Assembly: GCA_009617715.1 (NCBI GenBank)
Contig: VTFK01000454.1
Span: forward strand, 62,001 to 126,000
Reading direction: 5' to 3'
DNA length: 64,000 bases
DNA from: Plectrocnemia conspersa
Taxonomy: Eukaryota; Arthropoda; Insecta; Trichoptera; Polycentropodidae
Of the stretch, positions 1 to 12,529 are shown one piece after another. Under the pieces are notes generated by a model, which worked only from the letters and a program-made list of their open reading frames with translations, was not told where the DNA came from and searched no databases. How positions within the stretch are numbered: the stretch's first letter is position 1; each line of letters begins with the position of its first letter. The position numbers and the translations under genes were made by a program.

Positions 1-1335
1 TACGCCGAAATGGAAAACAAGCTAGACTGTGTAAAAGCTCGCCGTCTCCTTATCCCTTGGCTAATGGAAAGCTCGCTTCCGTGGAACGAGCCAATAAACT
101 TTATTTTTATTTCACCACCTGGCATGATATTAATATTTTTAGGGTCGCGGAATCGTTTTGTTATCATCCCCTAATGGGTAGGTGAAAAGAGAACTCGAGC
201 CATTTGCATAAAATCTGTTGCCAGTGTATTTTTAAAAAAATTCTTGGGCAACCAAAATGCAATGATCAGAAATTGATTATGGGTAGCATTTAAGGCTTCT
301 TTTTTAGAATTCCATCATATCATAGCGCACTGAAATGTAAGTGCACAACGGAGTTTCCCATTTAAGTACTTATCTAAACATAATGAAATAATAAAAAAAA
401 AAACACTAATTTTATTTATTTATATGAAAGCTTGAGATTTTTCAATATTTTAAATTCACTCGAATGTTTGCACGACTTTTGCGCGTGCGACCAATAAATT
501 CGGTGTATGTGTGCAAATACAGCGGTGGCAGGGATAAAACCGACTTGTAGCAATATTTTCAAAACAGTGGTTCTGTTGAAATATATATTTATTTATTTGT
601 GTGAAAAATAAAAAAATACTGATTTCATCTGAGGTTGTGATTTTTTCCAGCTTTGAACGGATTACGGATCCGTCACGTGAGTCAATATCGATAAAATTGT
701 TATTTTTGGCGTGGATTTGCCAGGGCTGGATTGAAAACTAATCCCTTGTGTAAACACAAAAATGTATGCGTCCATTGTGGACGGTGCAATTTAATATAGC
801 TTACTTTGCGTTTCAATCTGACCTCCCATCCGGTCAATCAAACTGGGGGAGAGTTACGGCTAGGGGGTCGACTGGCCAATTTAACCCGTTAAGCTCCCAC
901 CCGATGAAAGTTGAATAACGAACCCTTTTAAAATGCAGGTGCCAGAATTAATCCGGCGAACCGGTAATCCAATTAAGCGTAAAAGTAACAGCTAGTGTAT
1001 AACTTGGTCGACAGGGATACATTCAAACTTTGACATAGGACTACACACTATGTAGAAAATGACTTGAAATTTTTATGTTACACAACAATTAACTTAATTA
1101 ACATAAAAAATGTTAATTATAGTTAAATCCAGTTAATGCAAAAATTCACTTAATTTTATTCATAATCATCAATAATTATTTTTTATTATAAAAAAACATT
1201 AATGGAAAACAAATTATACCTGAACTCATTGAGCGCGAGAATAGCATTTGTCGCAATTACTTTTTTAAAAGTATTTGCGATTTACAGTACCTCTACTATC
1301 TCAAAAAGTATATATAAGCACGAACATTGCGTACT
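1..1335. other. Intergenic DNA, no gene recognised
   Basis: No coding region with family resemblance is visible. Two stretches (about 1-170 and 640-1000) are less AT-rich than the rest and look like single-copy sequence. They could be conserved noncoding or UTR sequence of a gene outside the window; this is inference from composition only. Confidence 0.4.
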
Positions 1336-1495
1336 CACAACACTTACTTTCGGAACTCACTTCCTTCAGGATCTACCAACTGGAATCGGCATAAGCTAGA
1401 ACTCGACTTTTCTACTACTTCGCCTCCGAATTGGGACACATGAGAGTTTAGCTGATCTCGTATTGTACCAAGCAGAGCTACAGCGAGTATCAATA
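1336..1495 (+). repeat. Interspersed repeat fragment, copy 1 (pair with 17556-17706)
   Basis: About 150 bp align with 17556-17706 in the same orientation, sharing a block that reads through GACTTTTCTACTA and ends near AGCTACAGC / AGCTACGGC. It is probably a fragment of an unidentified transposon. No coding capacity or termini were seen. Confidence 0.5.
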
Positions 1496-1921
1496 TAGAA
1501 ATAAATACGTATGCTTCATTGAAATTCTCATGAGTTTGACCACAAATCTGCCATTTTCTGCCAAAAACTTACCAATTTATATGTATGTTTAATATTTTTA
1601 TTACTGCGGCAGGTAATAGCGACGTTGACTGAACATGAGCATTAGCCTAGTTCATCTCATCATACCGTACGTATCTTGAGATAAGGGTGTGAGCCAAGAG
1701 GGTGGTTTAGTGCAATATCCCTATGCTCGTATGAATTTCATAATGTATGTGACACAAAGTGCATGGCACATACGAGGTAATAATATTGAATGTGCACCAA
1801 TGCACCTTAACTTGTATTAGGATATTAAAGTGGTATAATTAACGAACAAATGTAAATGGTTAAATATATTTGAGTGAACTGTGGCGACCACACAAATAGG
1901 TCTACTTACAAAAAAGGGCAA

Positions 1922-1977
1922 TTGTCTCATTGTTAATGACCGTGACCAAAAATGGTCATTCATTAACAATGAGACAA
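1922..1977. repeat. Short perfect-stem hairpin
   Basis: TTGTCTCATTGTTAATGACC is followed after about 12 bases by its reverse complement with a small interruption, giving a stem of about 20 bp. It may be a tiny palindromic MITE or the core of one. No target duplication was identified. Confidence 0.6.
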
Positions 1978-2082
1978 ATATTGGGATTTCTTTTGAATAC
2001 ACAGTGCTTATTTATTTTTATATTTTTTACTAGCTACTAAAGTAGTCGCTATTAATATGTAAGTTATGGTAATCGTCGCTCA

Positions 2083-2262
2083 GATGAGTATTTCGCTCAT
2101 TCTGGAGTACCACAGGGATGTAACTGACAACACAATCCTGGTGAAGCTAAATACAAAGACTATTTATGCTATATAAATAAATAAATACAATTTAATGAAT
2201 TCTGTTCGATAATAATTAATTATAAAGTACGCAGATAATACTATGTTTACAACTAAAATAGT
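2083..2262 (+). pseudogene. Non-LTR reverse transcriptase fragment
   Basis: One frame reads EYFAHSGVPQGCN, the RT motif normally seen as SGVPQGS(N)LGP. Downstream in shifted frames come FMLYIN (usually FVLYINDI) and KYADNT, a degraded form of the catalytic YADD box. The three motifs occur in the right order and roughly the right spacing, but stops and frameshifts separate them. It is a short dead LINE remnant; clade not assignable. Confidence 0.55.
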
Positions 2263-5200
2263 TGAATATATTTATAGTAAACGGTGTGTTGAAATCCACA
2301 AGAGTTTTCGCTCTCGGAAAGTTTCGGACTGTGTGAACTGTATTCAGAATAGTTATAGAACTGCTTATTAATTAAAGCCAGCGGTGGAGTTGCACTATTG
2401 TTATCACCTAGATGTAGTATTAATTTGAATTTGTGTCAATTCTACAGCAGCAATGTTACATAGTAAAACATCTATACAACGTTTGAGGAATAACTATAAA
2501 AGACATCATCGAAATAAATGTAGTGTTAACGAACGTTCCCCTTGTTGTTATCTTAATAAATATTACCGATTCACTGGGTAAGGTTTTCTTTTTGTTGGAC
2601 TTTATTGCGAATGTCAACTTATTTATTGCACAACTAATATCTTTGATATCAATACAATTCATATCTTTATTACCAAGCGAAGAGTTCAGAGGTCTTTAAC
2701 CCGAATTGGTAATTTATAGAAAAATTGATTTTAATAGATAGATCTTGACATTAAATCAAAAAAGCAGCTATCAAAAAATATCTCTTTTATAAAGTTAAAT
2801 GGCTGCTTTGAATTATAAAATATTTTTAAGGTACAGCATGGCCGTACGTTCAATATACCAATCATTACTCCTGTTTATATTTTGAACAAATTTAATAAAA
2901 AAATCATTTCTGTATCTTTTATATTTTTTTTCGTTTTTTGCGTTTCGCGTGCTTTAGAGCTAATCGTGGGGGCGTAAAACAAAACTTGCCATCTCTTTCT
3001 CAATTATGAATAATAAAGGTATTTTTTATATTTTTTTTGTAAAATAGCAACAGCTGTTATTGCCAATTGTCTCAGGATTATTATTAATAGCCAAAGGGGG
3101 CCTTCATTTTTTTAGTGAGTATGAGTTTTAACTACTTGAGCCATTATTAACAAATGGAGAGATCACTATAACGACCACTTGAACAGCGAAAAGAGTAATT
3201 TCCCACACTACAAAAGTATCAACCCTGTTACGAAAGTTATGATCTGATACATCACACAACGGATGAGAGATCTCCGTACCACAAAAGATCAGCGACAACA
3301 ATTGAAATTGTATGCGAACACTGAATATGAAACAATAGCACAATCCTTTCAAAGATGATAAAAACCCATATTCACTACTAATAAAAACAATATTTGTATG
3401 AGAAGACAACGTTTAGACAGAGTTACGTTGCGACAGAGACAATATGTTCTACCCTGCGTCAAATACCATGTTTATTCGAATTCCTGGTTACCGATCTACA
3501 AAGTAGCCATATGGACAGTGTTTTATTTTAAAGTTGAAAAAACTGAGTATCGCACTCAAACAAATTGCCATCTGCGTGTAATATTAACACGTATATGCCT
3601 CTATATAAAGATGCAGTTTACCATTATCAATTAAGAGGCCTTAACGCTTGTAGAAGGGTGGACCCAAATGAATTACCAAAGGTCCCCCGGGTAGTAAATC
3701 GTTAATCATCGACAGTTAAACGGCCCTGGATGCGCACGGCCCGTGGGCCGCATGCTTTTTAATAAAACGCCCGTCACCTGCGCGAATTTACGGCCCGACG
3801 TTACACTTTCCGTATCCGGTTCGTTCACTTATCCCGGAAAATCTGGACCGGTTGATATATGCGCGCAGAGCGCGCATTCTCTTTTATATCAGATGGCGGC
3901 CATTTTCCCATTTTCTTCTGGAGTCTAATGGGAAAATATTGATGGCTTTACGGCTTAACTTACATGTTCATAGGTATGTATACTATTATAATATATGATG
4001 CTGCTTTTGAGTCTTCATTTCCTCATCTGAAGTCGCGATTGTGTGACTTTTTATTCGGCTACTCGTAAGATAGGTCTTTATATTATGTAATAATATTACT
4101 TCCATAACAGTTTTAAACAATGTTTTATTTGCGTCTTGTGGTCTCTAAAGATTGGGTTGACTTCTTGGATTTTAGACTTTTTAGTCGGATTAGATTTGAC
4201 GTGAAGGGAGAAGCGGCTGCTTTCTCAATCTTAGTCTCAGTAAAGTAAAGATGGAAGCTGCGAATTCGTAACCAGAAAGCGTACAGCAATGGCCAAAAGT
4301 ACGATGTCTTGTTTTATACATTTAAAAAAAAAACAGAATATCCTGGACACACATCACAATGCTCGAATGTCGACATTCTAGGAAAATTTATTATCAAATA
4401 AGGATTTTTAGCAACGAACATGAAGCAAATTCTCCGTTTTTTTCTGGCTCGCCGAGGGGACAACAGCTTGAGAGACTGGTGGTGGTTGGCAGCGCAGAAA
4501 GAAGAAGAAACAGAAGAAGATCCCCAATGCCTGAAAATAAAAACACAAATGGGCACTTCAGTGGTAGAAGCACTGGAGTCGAGCGAAGACTAGAGGATCA
4601 TTCTGCACTAGGTCGGAACTAGAGTTCTCAGTCAAATATTTTAATTATTCGCCCGATTATCAACTATATGAATATTCGTTTATAAAGGTGTTTTTTTAGA
4701 AGTATATAACTTTAAAATTAAATAAAACAGATAAAAATCGTGAAATGGGCATGGTATTGGCTTTATTGGAATGATAATGTTATGCCATTAGTGTTTAAAT
4801 ATGATTTCATAATAAAGCACAATCTAGAAGTCTAATTTTTTTGACCACGATCTTGTAGACCAGAAGATGTATAGATTGCGTGCGTCACTGCCGTTACCAG
4901 TACTAGGGCCCTACGAGTCCAACCCTTATGGGTGGGCACCCAGCTTTTGACGGCTGGGTGAGCGGGTTCCCCACCTTCCGTAGTGCTAAATATGTTATTG
5001 GAGTTTTTTAGTATTTTTCCCGAGTGCTCGGGGAGACGTGCTCTCGTTGGCTGGCCGTTATTGCGTAGCATACCAGATCTTCGAGGAGTGTAAATGCTGC
5101 CTCAGTCGAAGCCGTGTATTTAGGACCCAAATGATATGCCTGAGTGCAAATCCAGCAAATAGAAAAAAAAGATTCATTATTTGCCACATACAGGAGCTAT

Positions 5201-5640
5201 AATATAAAAATATAATCGTAGCTTAAATCTGGTGCTAGACTAAACGTGTAGAGCCATTAGATGCTCGCCGCAGTTCTAATTATTATTTAAATGCATCTAA
5301 AATTCCTGGTAAAATGACTTCTTACACTTTTGATATTGTACATTTTATTGTTTTGGTAAAATGTGCATACATATGGCACTAAATCTGAAGGAGAAGGAAA
5401 AACACTATCAAAAACAAAACTGCAATGAAACAGAAAAAAATGAATTATTCCAAACAATTCAATTCATGTAATTTTATAAATGAGTTGATATCGACCTTCA
5501 ATTGCATTTATTTCATACATATACTTTCATATTTAGCAATAGCGAAGCATTGCATGGTTCGCTAGTTGTTAAATAAAAGCCTAATATTTATTAATCTTAA
5601 TTTAATTTTAGCACTACTTGACGTTTACACGTAATGCATC
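2263..5640. other. Intergenic DNA with three GC-richer islands
   Basis: No gene recognised. Islands of higher GC lie at about 3640-3930 (short inverted motif around GCGCGCAGAGCGCGC), 4430-4620 and 4830-5090. The last can be read as a 79-residue minus-strand frame rich in Pro, Gly and His that I cannot match to any family. They may be conserved noncoding sequence, UTR or old transposon pieces. The rest is AT-rich and featureless. Confidence 0.35.
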
Positions 5641-5644
5641 ATAA

Positions 5645-7530
5645 CATATTTTTTTATTTTATTTTTTTAGATTAAATTAGGACTATCGTGGCCTAACAGG
5701 TTACCCCAATGCGCCACGATGGTCGAAAACAAATTTTAAATTTACAAAAAAAAAAAATGTATATATACATAAATAGAACAATACTTAAAAATAATAAACA
5801 TATCAAAAAATTATTAAATATAAAAATTAAATGATACAAACTGGATCAGCTCCTCGTAGTTAACATTAAACAGGTCAATATGTAATGCCAGCGTATTAAG
5901 GAGCCGGATGGCCACAGCTATAGGCGAGTCGGCAAGTGCGGACGCCCTTGCCCTAACGGTCATCAAAAGAGGACGTGATCGCGATTCTCAAAAATGTTCC
6001 GGAACCCAAAACTGGAATTCTTCGAGAATAGCTGGATTGTCGACAGCACTTTTTAGTAATTTGAAAAAATGCTTAGCGACATACAACTTTCTGCGAGAAC
6101 TCAGCGAATCGTTGAAAGAAAGGCGCTGAGATATATGTACGGATAATAACCAAATGTCCTTTTGTAAAGGTATCTTAAATACCTTTTTTGAATTTTTCTA
6201 CTAAAAGGGAATATTTGGCTATTCGGGGATTCCAAATTATAGATCCCGATTCAAGAATGCTACGAACTAAGGTGTCATAGAGGATGCGAATAACTGACGG
6301 ATCGTCAAAGTGAAAGGCATTCCTCATTACAAAGCCGAGCATCTTGGAAGATTTATCACAGACGTCGTGTATGTGTAGAGAGAACCTCCATTTGCTCTCG
6401 AAAGTGATTCCGAGATCTTTAATGGAAGTTTCTCTAGTCAAAATGTTACCACCTAGATGGTAGAAATAAGCTGATGGCGAACGGGATCGAGAAAATGACA
6501 CAGTATGGCACTTTCCGACATTAAAGGGCAGACGGTTAACGGAAGCCCATCTCCACAGAGAGTCTAAATCACTTTGTAGAGAGAAGGAGTCCGCAACAGA
6601 TCGAATGCATTTATATAATTTTAAATCATCTGCGTACAAAAGAAAACTTGAATTTTTAATTGCTGTATTTATGTCATTAATAAATAACACAAAAAGCAGA
6701 GCTCCCAGATTGGATCCTTGGGGAACCCCCGTAGGGGTAAAATATTCTTTTGACAATCGGCCACCATAGGTTACAAACTGTCTACGATTGCTTAAATAAC
6801 TCGAGAATAACCGAGTTAAATTATCCGAGCAACCGAGGTTCGACAATTTTTTTAATAATAACCTATGACAAACTTTGTCAAAGGCTTTCTCAAAATCTGT
6901 ATACACGACGTCTACTTGAATTCCCGCATCGAGAGAAGTTGTCACCGTTTTGGTGAACGACAGAAGGTTAGTAATAGTGGAACGGGCAGGACGAAACCCG
7001 TGCTGTTGGTCTAACAAAACTTGCCGAAACTGATTATAGAGATATTTATAAATATTTATTTTAAATAATTTAGCAGGAGCTGACAACACTGCGACTGGTC
7101 TATAATTTTTTATATATAATTTGTCACCCTTTTATGAATAGGGTGACTTTTGTGCATTTCCATAGATCAGGAAATGATGATGTCTTGAGAATCAGATCAT
7201 AAATATATTTTAGATGAGCAGCGAGACTGATTTCGCAACCCTTCAAAATAAAATTGGGAATTAAATCAGGTGCAGAAGAACGCCCTGTCTTTATTTTATT
7301 AAATCCGTATTTAAGATCTGAGTGCTCAGTTTCTTTGATGGTCAGTACTGAAGACCAAGAACATGAAGATGGAAGCGACTGAGCAGAAGGCGAAAAATAT
7401 TCCTCGAAAACAGAACGAAAATATTGCGCAAAACCGTCAGCAGTATTTTGTGAACCGTCCAATGTTTTATCGTCGAGGTTCATCACATATGTGATGATGT
7501 ATGTCCAATATTGGCTTAGGAAAGTCAACT
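5645..7530 (-). pseudogene. Degenerate non-LTR retrotransposon (LINE), RT domain and 3' end
   Basis: On the minus strand two frames join into the C-terminal part of a LINE polyprotein. Frame 7528-7124 gives the RT N-terminus (GRSSAPDLIPNFIL, FPDLWKCTKVTLF) and frame 7089-6175 continues NYRPVAVLS (just upstream in phase), QQHGFRPARSTITNLLSF, TDFEKAFDKV, TPTGVPQGSNLGALLF and the catalytic LLYADDLKLY. A one-base indel near 7125 separates the frames and the 5' part with the endonuclease is missing. The 3' UTR contains a stem-loop at 5681-5724 and an A-rich tail on the minus strand at about 5645-5677. Motifs fit the jockey/CR1/Rex group rather than RTE. Related scraps are at 28333-28560, 33510-34075 and 46165-46460. 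Confidence 0.85.
5681..5724 (-). repeat. LINE 3'-terminal stem-loop
   Basis: GACTATCGTGGC and GCCACGATGGTC form a 12-bp stem with one G-T type mismatch around a loop of about 20 bases. On the minus strand it is followed by an A-rich tail. The stem and loop are recognisably shared with 12556-12599 and, more distantly, with the SINE-like elements at 37077-37115 and 48213-48255. Confidence 0.7.
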
Positions 7531-9084
7531 TTAAAAAGCCGTGAAGGTAGAATGGCGATTTGCTAAAACATGCGTATATTTGTGCGAGCCCCGCAGTTTC
7601 TGTTGTTTTAAATGCAAAAGGAAAGAATCAACGCGCGTCAAAGTTTGAGGGTTTTTGCCTTGGGGCCTGAGTTCGTGCAAGCTTTTTGTATGTGTGTATT
7701 TTCCAGCTCGCACACAATTTGAGAAACGGAGGAGGAAATGAACGGGCAGACAATGGCCGCTCTTTGTAACAACGGCGGAAAATAAACTGCGGCGAGAGCC
7801 AAATCATTTTTCATATGCGCTTAGTGAGCAAACGCCGAATGAAGCTCATTTTACATCGGGACATGCACCGAAAGCTCGTTTATTGTGCGGTTGCAGAGCT
7901 TTAAAAATTTATGATTTTGAACATAAATAACAATTTTCTTTAGTAAATTATGCGATGCGGGATAATAAATATAGATAAAATGGTGCACATAAAAGCTACT
8001 GCAAAGCTCATATTTTGTTCTTGCTTTCCCACCAATGTGTAGCGAAAAGTCAGTACATCATCTCATATTCAAAGAGAACTCCCTTTTTTGCGGTCAATAT
8101 GGCAATATTTTTGCCTATTTGCCACTTTGGATTTAGTGATCTAAGTATAGAACATTATATATTTGAACTAGATTGAAAATCTGGCGATTAAAGTGGCTGG
8201 CAAAGTCCGGACTTTAATAATGTCTTCCTAAAGTTCTAAGAGAACAATGTCGGTAAAGATGTGATGAACTACACTGATAATAAACTCGACAAGGACGCCA
8301 TTTCTCCTTTTTCCAACAGGGGGAAGGGGAGAAAAGTTGGCCAGTCAGTAATATTTTTTTTAATATTTTGATTTCATTTAAGATTCATAGTACAGTGAAA
8401 TCTCTTTGTAATGAATACCAAAATAACGAAATTACTAAACAAAAAAAACGATCTATCAATCTTATAAGAGGTTATTTTGATGCTGTAGTAATATGGTAAT
8501 TAAAAATAAAATAAAAATATTGTATATCATCTTTCTTACATGCAATATAACAATTTTTTTCCTTTGGTCCCGTGAGCTTCGCTATACTGAGATTTCACTG
8601 TATTTCATTTAATGCCATGCATTTTTATAACCAAATTCACGGAGGGCAGCGTAAATTCCCCCAACCAAACGACATTAAATAAATTTCCATGGAGACGCAT
8701 GATCTTAGAAAATGGTATCTATGTACATAAATAAACAAAATACACAAGGCTCACTATCAAATGCGTGTATATTGTTATCGTTTTAAGTTGAAGAGCTTAC
8801 ATTGATTAATCTTAAAATATAATTTAAGTAATTCACATAAAATAAAATGTTGATAAAAGTATTTTCGATTGATTTAATTGCAAATAAACCAGGTATGTGT
8901 TAACCGTGAATATTTTGTTTTTGAAGATTTTTGAGGATTGAAAGTTAACGTCGATCAAACCACATAAACGATGTAAATATTTAAATTCATTGTTTAATTC
9001 TCCTAAAATGTCAGTCGTGGGTGCTTGACTTTTTAATTTTTACGTTTATTGTGCTATATAATTACTACATTATATAATTACTTT
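7531..9084. other. Intergenic DNA, no gene recognised
   Basis: The stretch 7540-7900 is moderately GC-rich and looks single-copy; the remainder is AT-rich. No exon with flanking splice sites and family resemblance was found. Confidence 0.4.
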
Positions 9085-9325
9085 TTTAAATAATATATCA
9101 TACGTGTAAAATTGTTATCGACCTCTTCATAAACTCGCCGAAGTATGCCAATACGTTACAGTTTCCCAATAACAACCGTTATTGCAGCGCAGGTAGAAAC
9201 AAAAATAACACACAATCTTATTTGCGTGCGACGTATATGAATTTCTTCTTGTGACTCGGCTCTAGCACCCGTGAATGTATGTGTGTAAAAATTGGAAGCC
9301 CTGGCGTTCACTGCGTTATACCTTT
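9085..9325. repeat. Flanking block R1, copy 1
   Basis: About 230 bp align closely with 13112-13345 in the same orientation, and the last 70 bp also with about 11590-11660. Shared landmarks are ATAATATATCATACGTGT, GCAGTTTCCC/ACAGTTTCCC and GTGACTCGGCTCTAGCA. It lies downstream of the lipocalin gene (which is on the minus strand). It belongs to the local duplication that also copied the last lipocalin exon, or is an interspersed repeat. Confidence 0.65.
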
Positions 9326-9465
9326 TCAAGGCGACTGATATTTTATCTACTTCTGAATCAAGTCGGTTACATTGTGATTAAATATCATTAGTTAATACTT
9401 TCAATTGTAAATAAAACAGTGGTTAGATTGATGAACCCAACAATTATATTATATTTTATATAAAG

Positions 9466-10005
9466 TCCGGCTAAGTTACGCGATTTGAGCTTCCGTAAAC
9501 TGTACTTCATGTCTAAAATATTGACTTAATTTATGGCTAAAATGGACAACCAGCTGAATTATTATTACATAACATTATTCTTTACCTTTTTTCTTAATAC
9601 TTTTGACTTGAATTATACCACTGTAGCTTATGGTAGATTTTTCAAATAAGAAGAAATACATATTTATGTGTATCGTGAACGGCATACGGCAGAAATAAAA
9701 CACGTTTTTTTAATGAATGGTTTAGACTGATTGTATTTTTTTCAAATGATTATTTTATTTTTATATTAAAAGATAATATTAAATAAAAATATTTTTTATG
9801 TTAATGCACTAAGGTAATTATAATATAAAAAATATGCATAAAAATATATTTAACAACCAGTTATATATACTTAAAAAACTATTTTTTTGCAGCGTTTAGC
9901 AAAGACCACTCAGAACCCAGCCCACCAAACTACTATGTTGACACGGTTGCGGCAGGTATCTATAACCAGTTACTATCATGTATCTATATGTCTATCTATC
10001 TGTAA
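9466..10005. repeat. Flanking block R2, copy 1 (3' flank of the lipocalin gene)
   Basis: This aligns with about 11655-12173, both running without break into a lipocalin last exon. The plus strand of 9893-9955 is bounded by an AG and a GT and is well conserved in copy 2 (12073-12140), but no frame is kept between the two copies because of a 2-base length difference. I therefore do not call a gene there. Confidence 0.65.
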
Positions 10006-10764
10006 TCAATCAACGGAAATTTGCTCAGGATTTTTCATTTGCTTTATGTGTGACGTGTCGTCATTAGTCAAACAATCGTTTTGATTTGTAATGCGGTAAT
10101 TATCCCAACATATTCCAGAACTCGAATTCATTATCGGATTTATTAAGATTACAGCTTGCGGCTTTAAAAATTTTGTTCTACTAAATATCCAACTGTAAAC
10201 TTCTTTATTAAGATCAAGTTGATTACACCAATAAAGTAACAAATGCGATTCCTTATCAATAGTTAAAGCATGATAAGAAGAAACAAGACCTAAAAATATA
10301 ATTAAATATTAAACTATTTAAAATTAATAAATACAATTTGGATATAAAATAATGATTAAATAATAATATATCACTGACCGTTACTAAATGTTAAATTAAT
10401 TTTATCATGGACGATAACTCCTTCTCCGATTAATGTCGTTATGTCATTGTAAATAATTTCAAAATAAAAAGTTGCGAATGACTTGTAATGTATTTTAAGT
10501 TTTACTCTATCTATTTGACGTTCTCTAGAATTTTCGTAGCGATATATCTCGTACCAATCGCCGTCAATCTTATTATAAAAAATATATTGTTTAGTAACTT
10601 AAACATGTATTTGTGTATACATATATAAAATTAAATGAACTTACATCATTAACTGACACATTTTCTATAGGGTTCACTGTTCCGCAGGTACCAGCTGATA
10701 CTATTTGAGCACTTACAGCAGATAGTAATAGAGTGCATAACAATAATATTAATTTTGGAAACAT
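10006..10764 (-). CDS. Secreted lipocalin (apolipoprotein D / bilin-binding type)
   Basis: Three coding exons on the minus strand, 10645-10764, 10379-10568 and 10006-10289, join in phase (0, then 1) into 197 codons plus TGA. Residues 1-19 (MFPKLILLLCTLLLSAVSA) are a signal peptide; this ATG was chosen over one six codons upstream because it puts the hydrophobic core at the N-terminus. C27 opens the mature domain, and the diagnostic lipocalin GxW box is at 43-52 (GDWYEIYRYE). Exon 3 carries the C-terminal strands and helix with SWIFSRTKFL and conserved cysteines. Length fits the family (about 180-200 aa). Lipocalins form an eight-stranded barrel carrying lipophilic ligands outside the cell; the ligand here is unknown. 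A TATATAAA on the minus strand at about 10819-10826 is a possible promoter. Introns are short (76 and 89 bp). Confidence 0.87.
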
Positions 10765-10818
10765 GACTTCCCTATTCAACAAAAACTTGTTTAAAATGAT
10801 AAAAGTTAAACATAAATG

Positions 10819-10826
10819 ATTTATAT
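10819..10826 (-). promoter_or_regulatory. Candidate TATA box of the lipocalin gene
   Basis: TATATAAA on the minus strand lies about 55-60 bases upstream of the chosen ATG, a reasonable position for a short 5' UTR. The DNA is AT-rich, so chance occurrence is possible. Confidence 0.4.
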
Positions 10827-11027
10827 ACGTAAAATAATCAGAATTTGTACGCTTTTAATCTACAAAATTATCAGTGTGAGAGTTATATCATTAAGTAATA
10901 CGATATGTGCTCTTTAGATTATATGCTCAAAATACTACTATTATCCTACTAGTAACAAGTGACACTGATTGAAAATGTATAACAATATTGCGACTTACAA
11001 TACGTTTGAATCGAATGAAGCATATCT

Positions 11028-11290
11028 AAACCGAATTTTGACCAATAGGAGGAAAAAACAATTATCAATTCTCAGAAGTCAAAAATCTACGTCAAAAGCA
11101 ATAAAATCGTGCCGTCGCCGATGCAGTAAAATCGCTCGGTTATTTAGCGTTATTTTAAAGACTATTTATAACAATACCATGATTTATTAAGAATAGATTA
11201 AAGTGCATTAAACTAAATTTTTACCAATAGAAGAGCGCAAAAAACAATTATCCCTTCTCAGAAGTCCAAAATCCACATCAAAGAGTTGCC
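11028..11290. repeat. Two half-copies of the hairpin element family
   Basis: Bases 11028-11140 match the left arm of the fold-back at 45526-45758 (AAACCGAATTTTG, CAATAGGAGG, CAAAAGCAATAAAATCGTGC). Bases 11207-11290 match the start of the same arm again. Neither has its complementary arm, so these are broken copies. They sit just upstream (5') of the lipocalin gene. Confidence 0.75.
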
Positions 11291-11589
11291 AAAAAAAATA
11301 TTGTGTGAAAAAGGTTAAGCTACCAAATAAAATAAGTTTTTTAGCATTATAATAATAAATATTTTAAGCAATTTATCAATAAGCAATAGTAGCAAAAAAA
11401 TACAATTTGATAGTGAATTTTTTTCCTTAAACAACATCATTGCAGCGTTAGTTTATCTTTTTGCTTAGTGATTGGGAACTTAAAGTAATTAATTTTTACT
11501 TACACAAGGTGTAGTGAATTTGGAGTGATTTTATTAAGAATTTTTATTTTTTAATTGTATTTTAAAATATCTATATTTTCTATGTATTC

Positions 11590-12173
11590 TTTTGACTCGG
11601 CTCTAGTACGCGGGAATGTATGCATGTAAAAATTGGAAGCTGTGGCGTATACTCTAGTTGAGCTACGTGATTTGAGCTTCCAAAAACGGTACTTCATGTC
11701 TAAAATATTGACTTAATTTATGGCTAAAACGGACGACCAGCTGAATTATTATTACATAACATTACTCTTTACCTTTTTTCTTAATAATATTAACTTGACT
11801 TATACCACTGTAATGGGCATTGTAGCTTTTTTAAATAAGAAGAAAGACATATTTATGTGTATCGTGAACAGTATATGACAAAAAATAAAACACGTTTTCT
11901 TAACGAGTGGTATAGATTGAAGTCTATATTTTTTATTATTAGAAGATAATATTGCTGGTTCAGGATTTTAATAATATAAACATCTGCATAAAATATATTT
12001 AACACACAGTTATACTATATAAACTATTTTTTGTTTTATTTTTGTTAAAAGTAATTCGATGTCTTTTGAAAAGCAGCGTTGAGCACAGAGACTACTCGAA
12101 ACCCAGCTCACCAAACTACTATATTGACACGGTTGCGGCAGGAATCGAGAACAAATTACTATCATATATCTAT
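11590..12173. repeat. Flanking blocks R1 (end) and R2, copy 2
   Basis: This matches about 9250-9325 (end of R1) and 9466-10005 (R2), with scattered substitutions and small indels, and runs directly into the duplicated lipocalin last exon. It is part of a tandem duplication whose upstream breakpoint is in the second lipocalin intron. Confidence 0.65.
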
Positions 12174-12478
12174 CTATCCGTAATATTTCCATGGGTTAAA
12201 TCTCTCAGTAGTTTCCTCGAGACCGTATGTATCTATATATGCTTTTTCTTCATTAATCAAACAATCGTTTTGATTAGTAATACGGTAATTATCCCAATAT
12301 AGTTCAGAACTTGAATTTATTATCGGATTTATTGAGATTACCGCTTGCAGCTTTAAAAATTTGGTTCTGCTGAATATCCAACTATACACTTCCTTATTAA
12401 GATCAAGATCATTGCACCAATATAGTAGCATGTATGAGTCCTTATCTATAGTTAAAGCATGATAAGAAGAAATAAGAC
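12174..12478 (-). pseudogene. Duplicated last exon of the lipocalin gene
   Basis: The minus strand encodes a second copy of lipocalin exon 3: LVSSYHALTID-like start, LLYWCNDLDLNKEVYSWIF and RTKFLK, and the same splice acceptor at 12479-12480. The C-terminus differs from that of 10006-10764 and ends at a different stop. Only about 40 bases of homologous intron follow, then a LINE tail (12530-12640). No exons 1-2 are present, so it looks like a gene fragment. The frame is still open, so use as an alternative last exon of another copy cannot be excluded. Confidence 0.7.
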
Positions 12479-12529
12479 CTAAAATATAGTTAATATTAAA
12501 CTATTTTTTTTATAAACTATCAACAATAT

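Noticed and set aside
4359..4622. 87-codon plus-strand frame rich in Arg/Glu
   Set aside because: No recognised family, overlapped by an equally long antisense frame, no exon borders; left as unexplained GC-richer DNA.
12042..12302. Plus-strand frame over the duplicated lipocalin exon and its flank
   Set aside because: Antisense to the lipocalin exon and not conserved in frame with the other copy.
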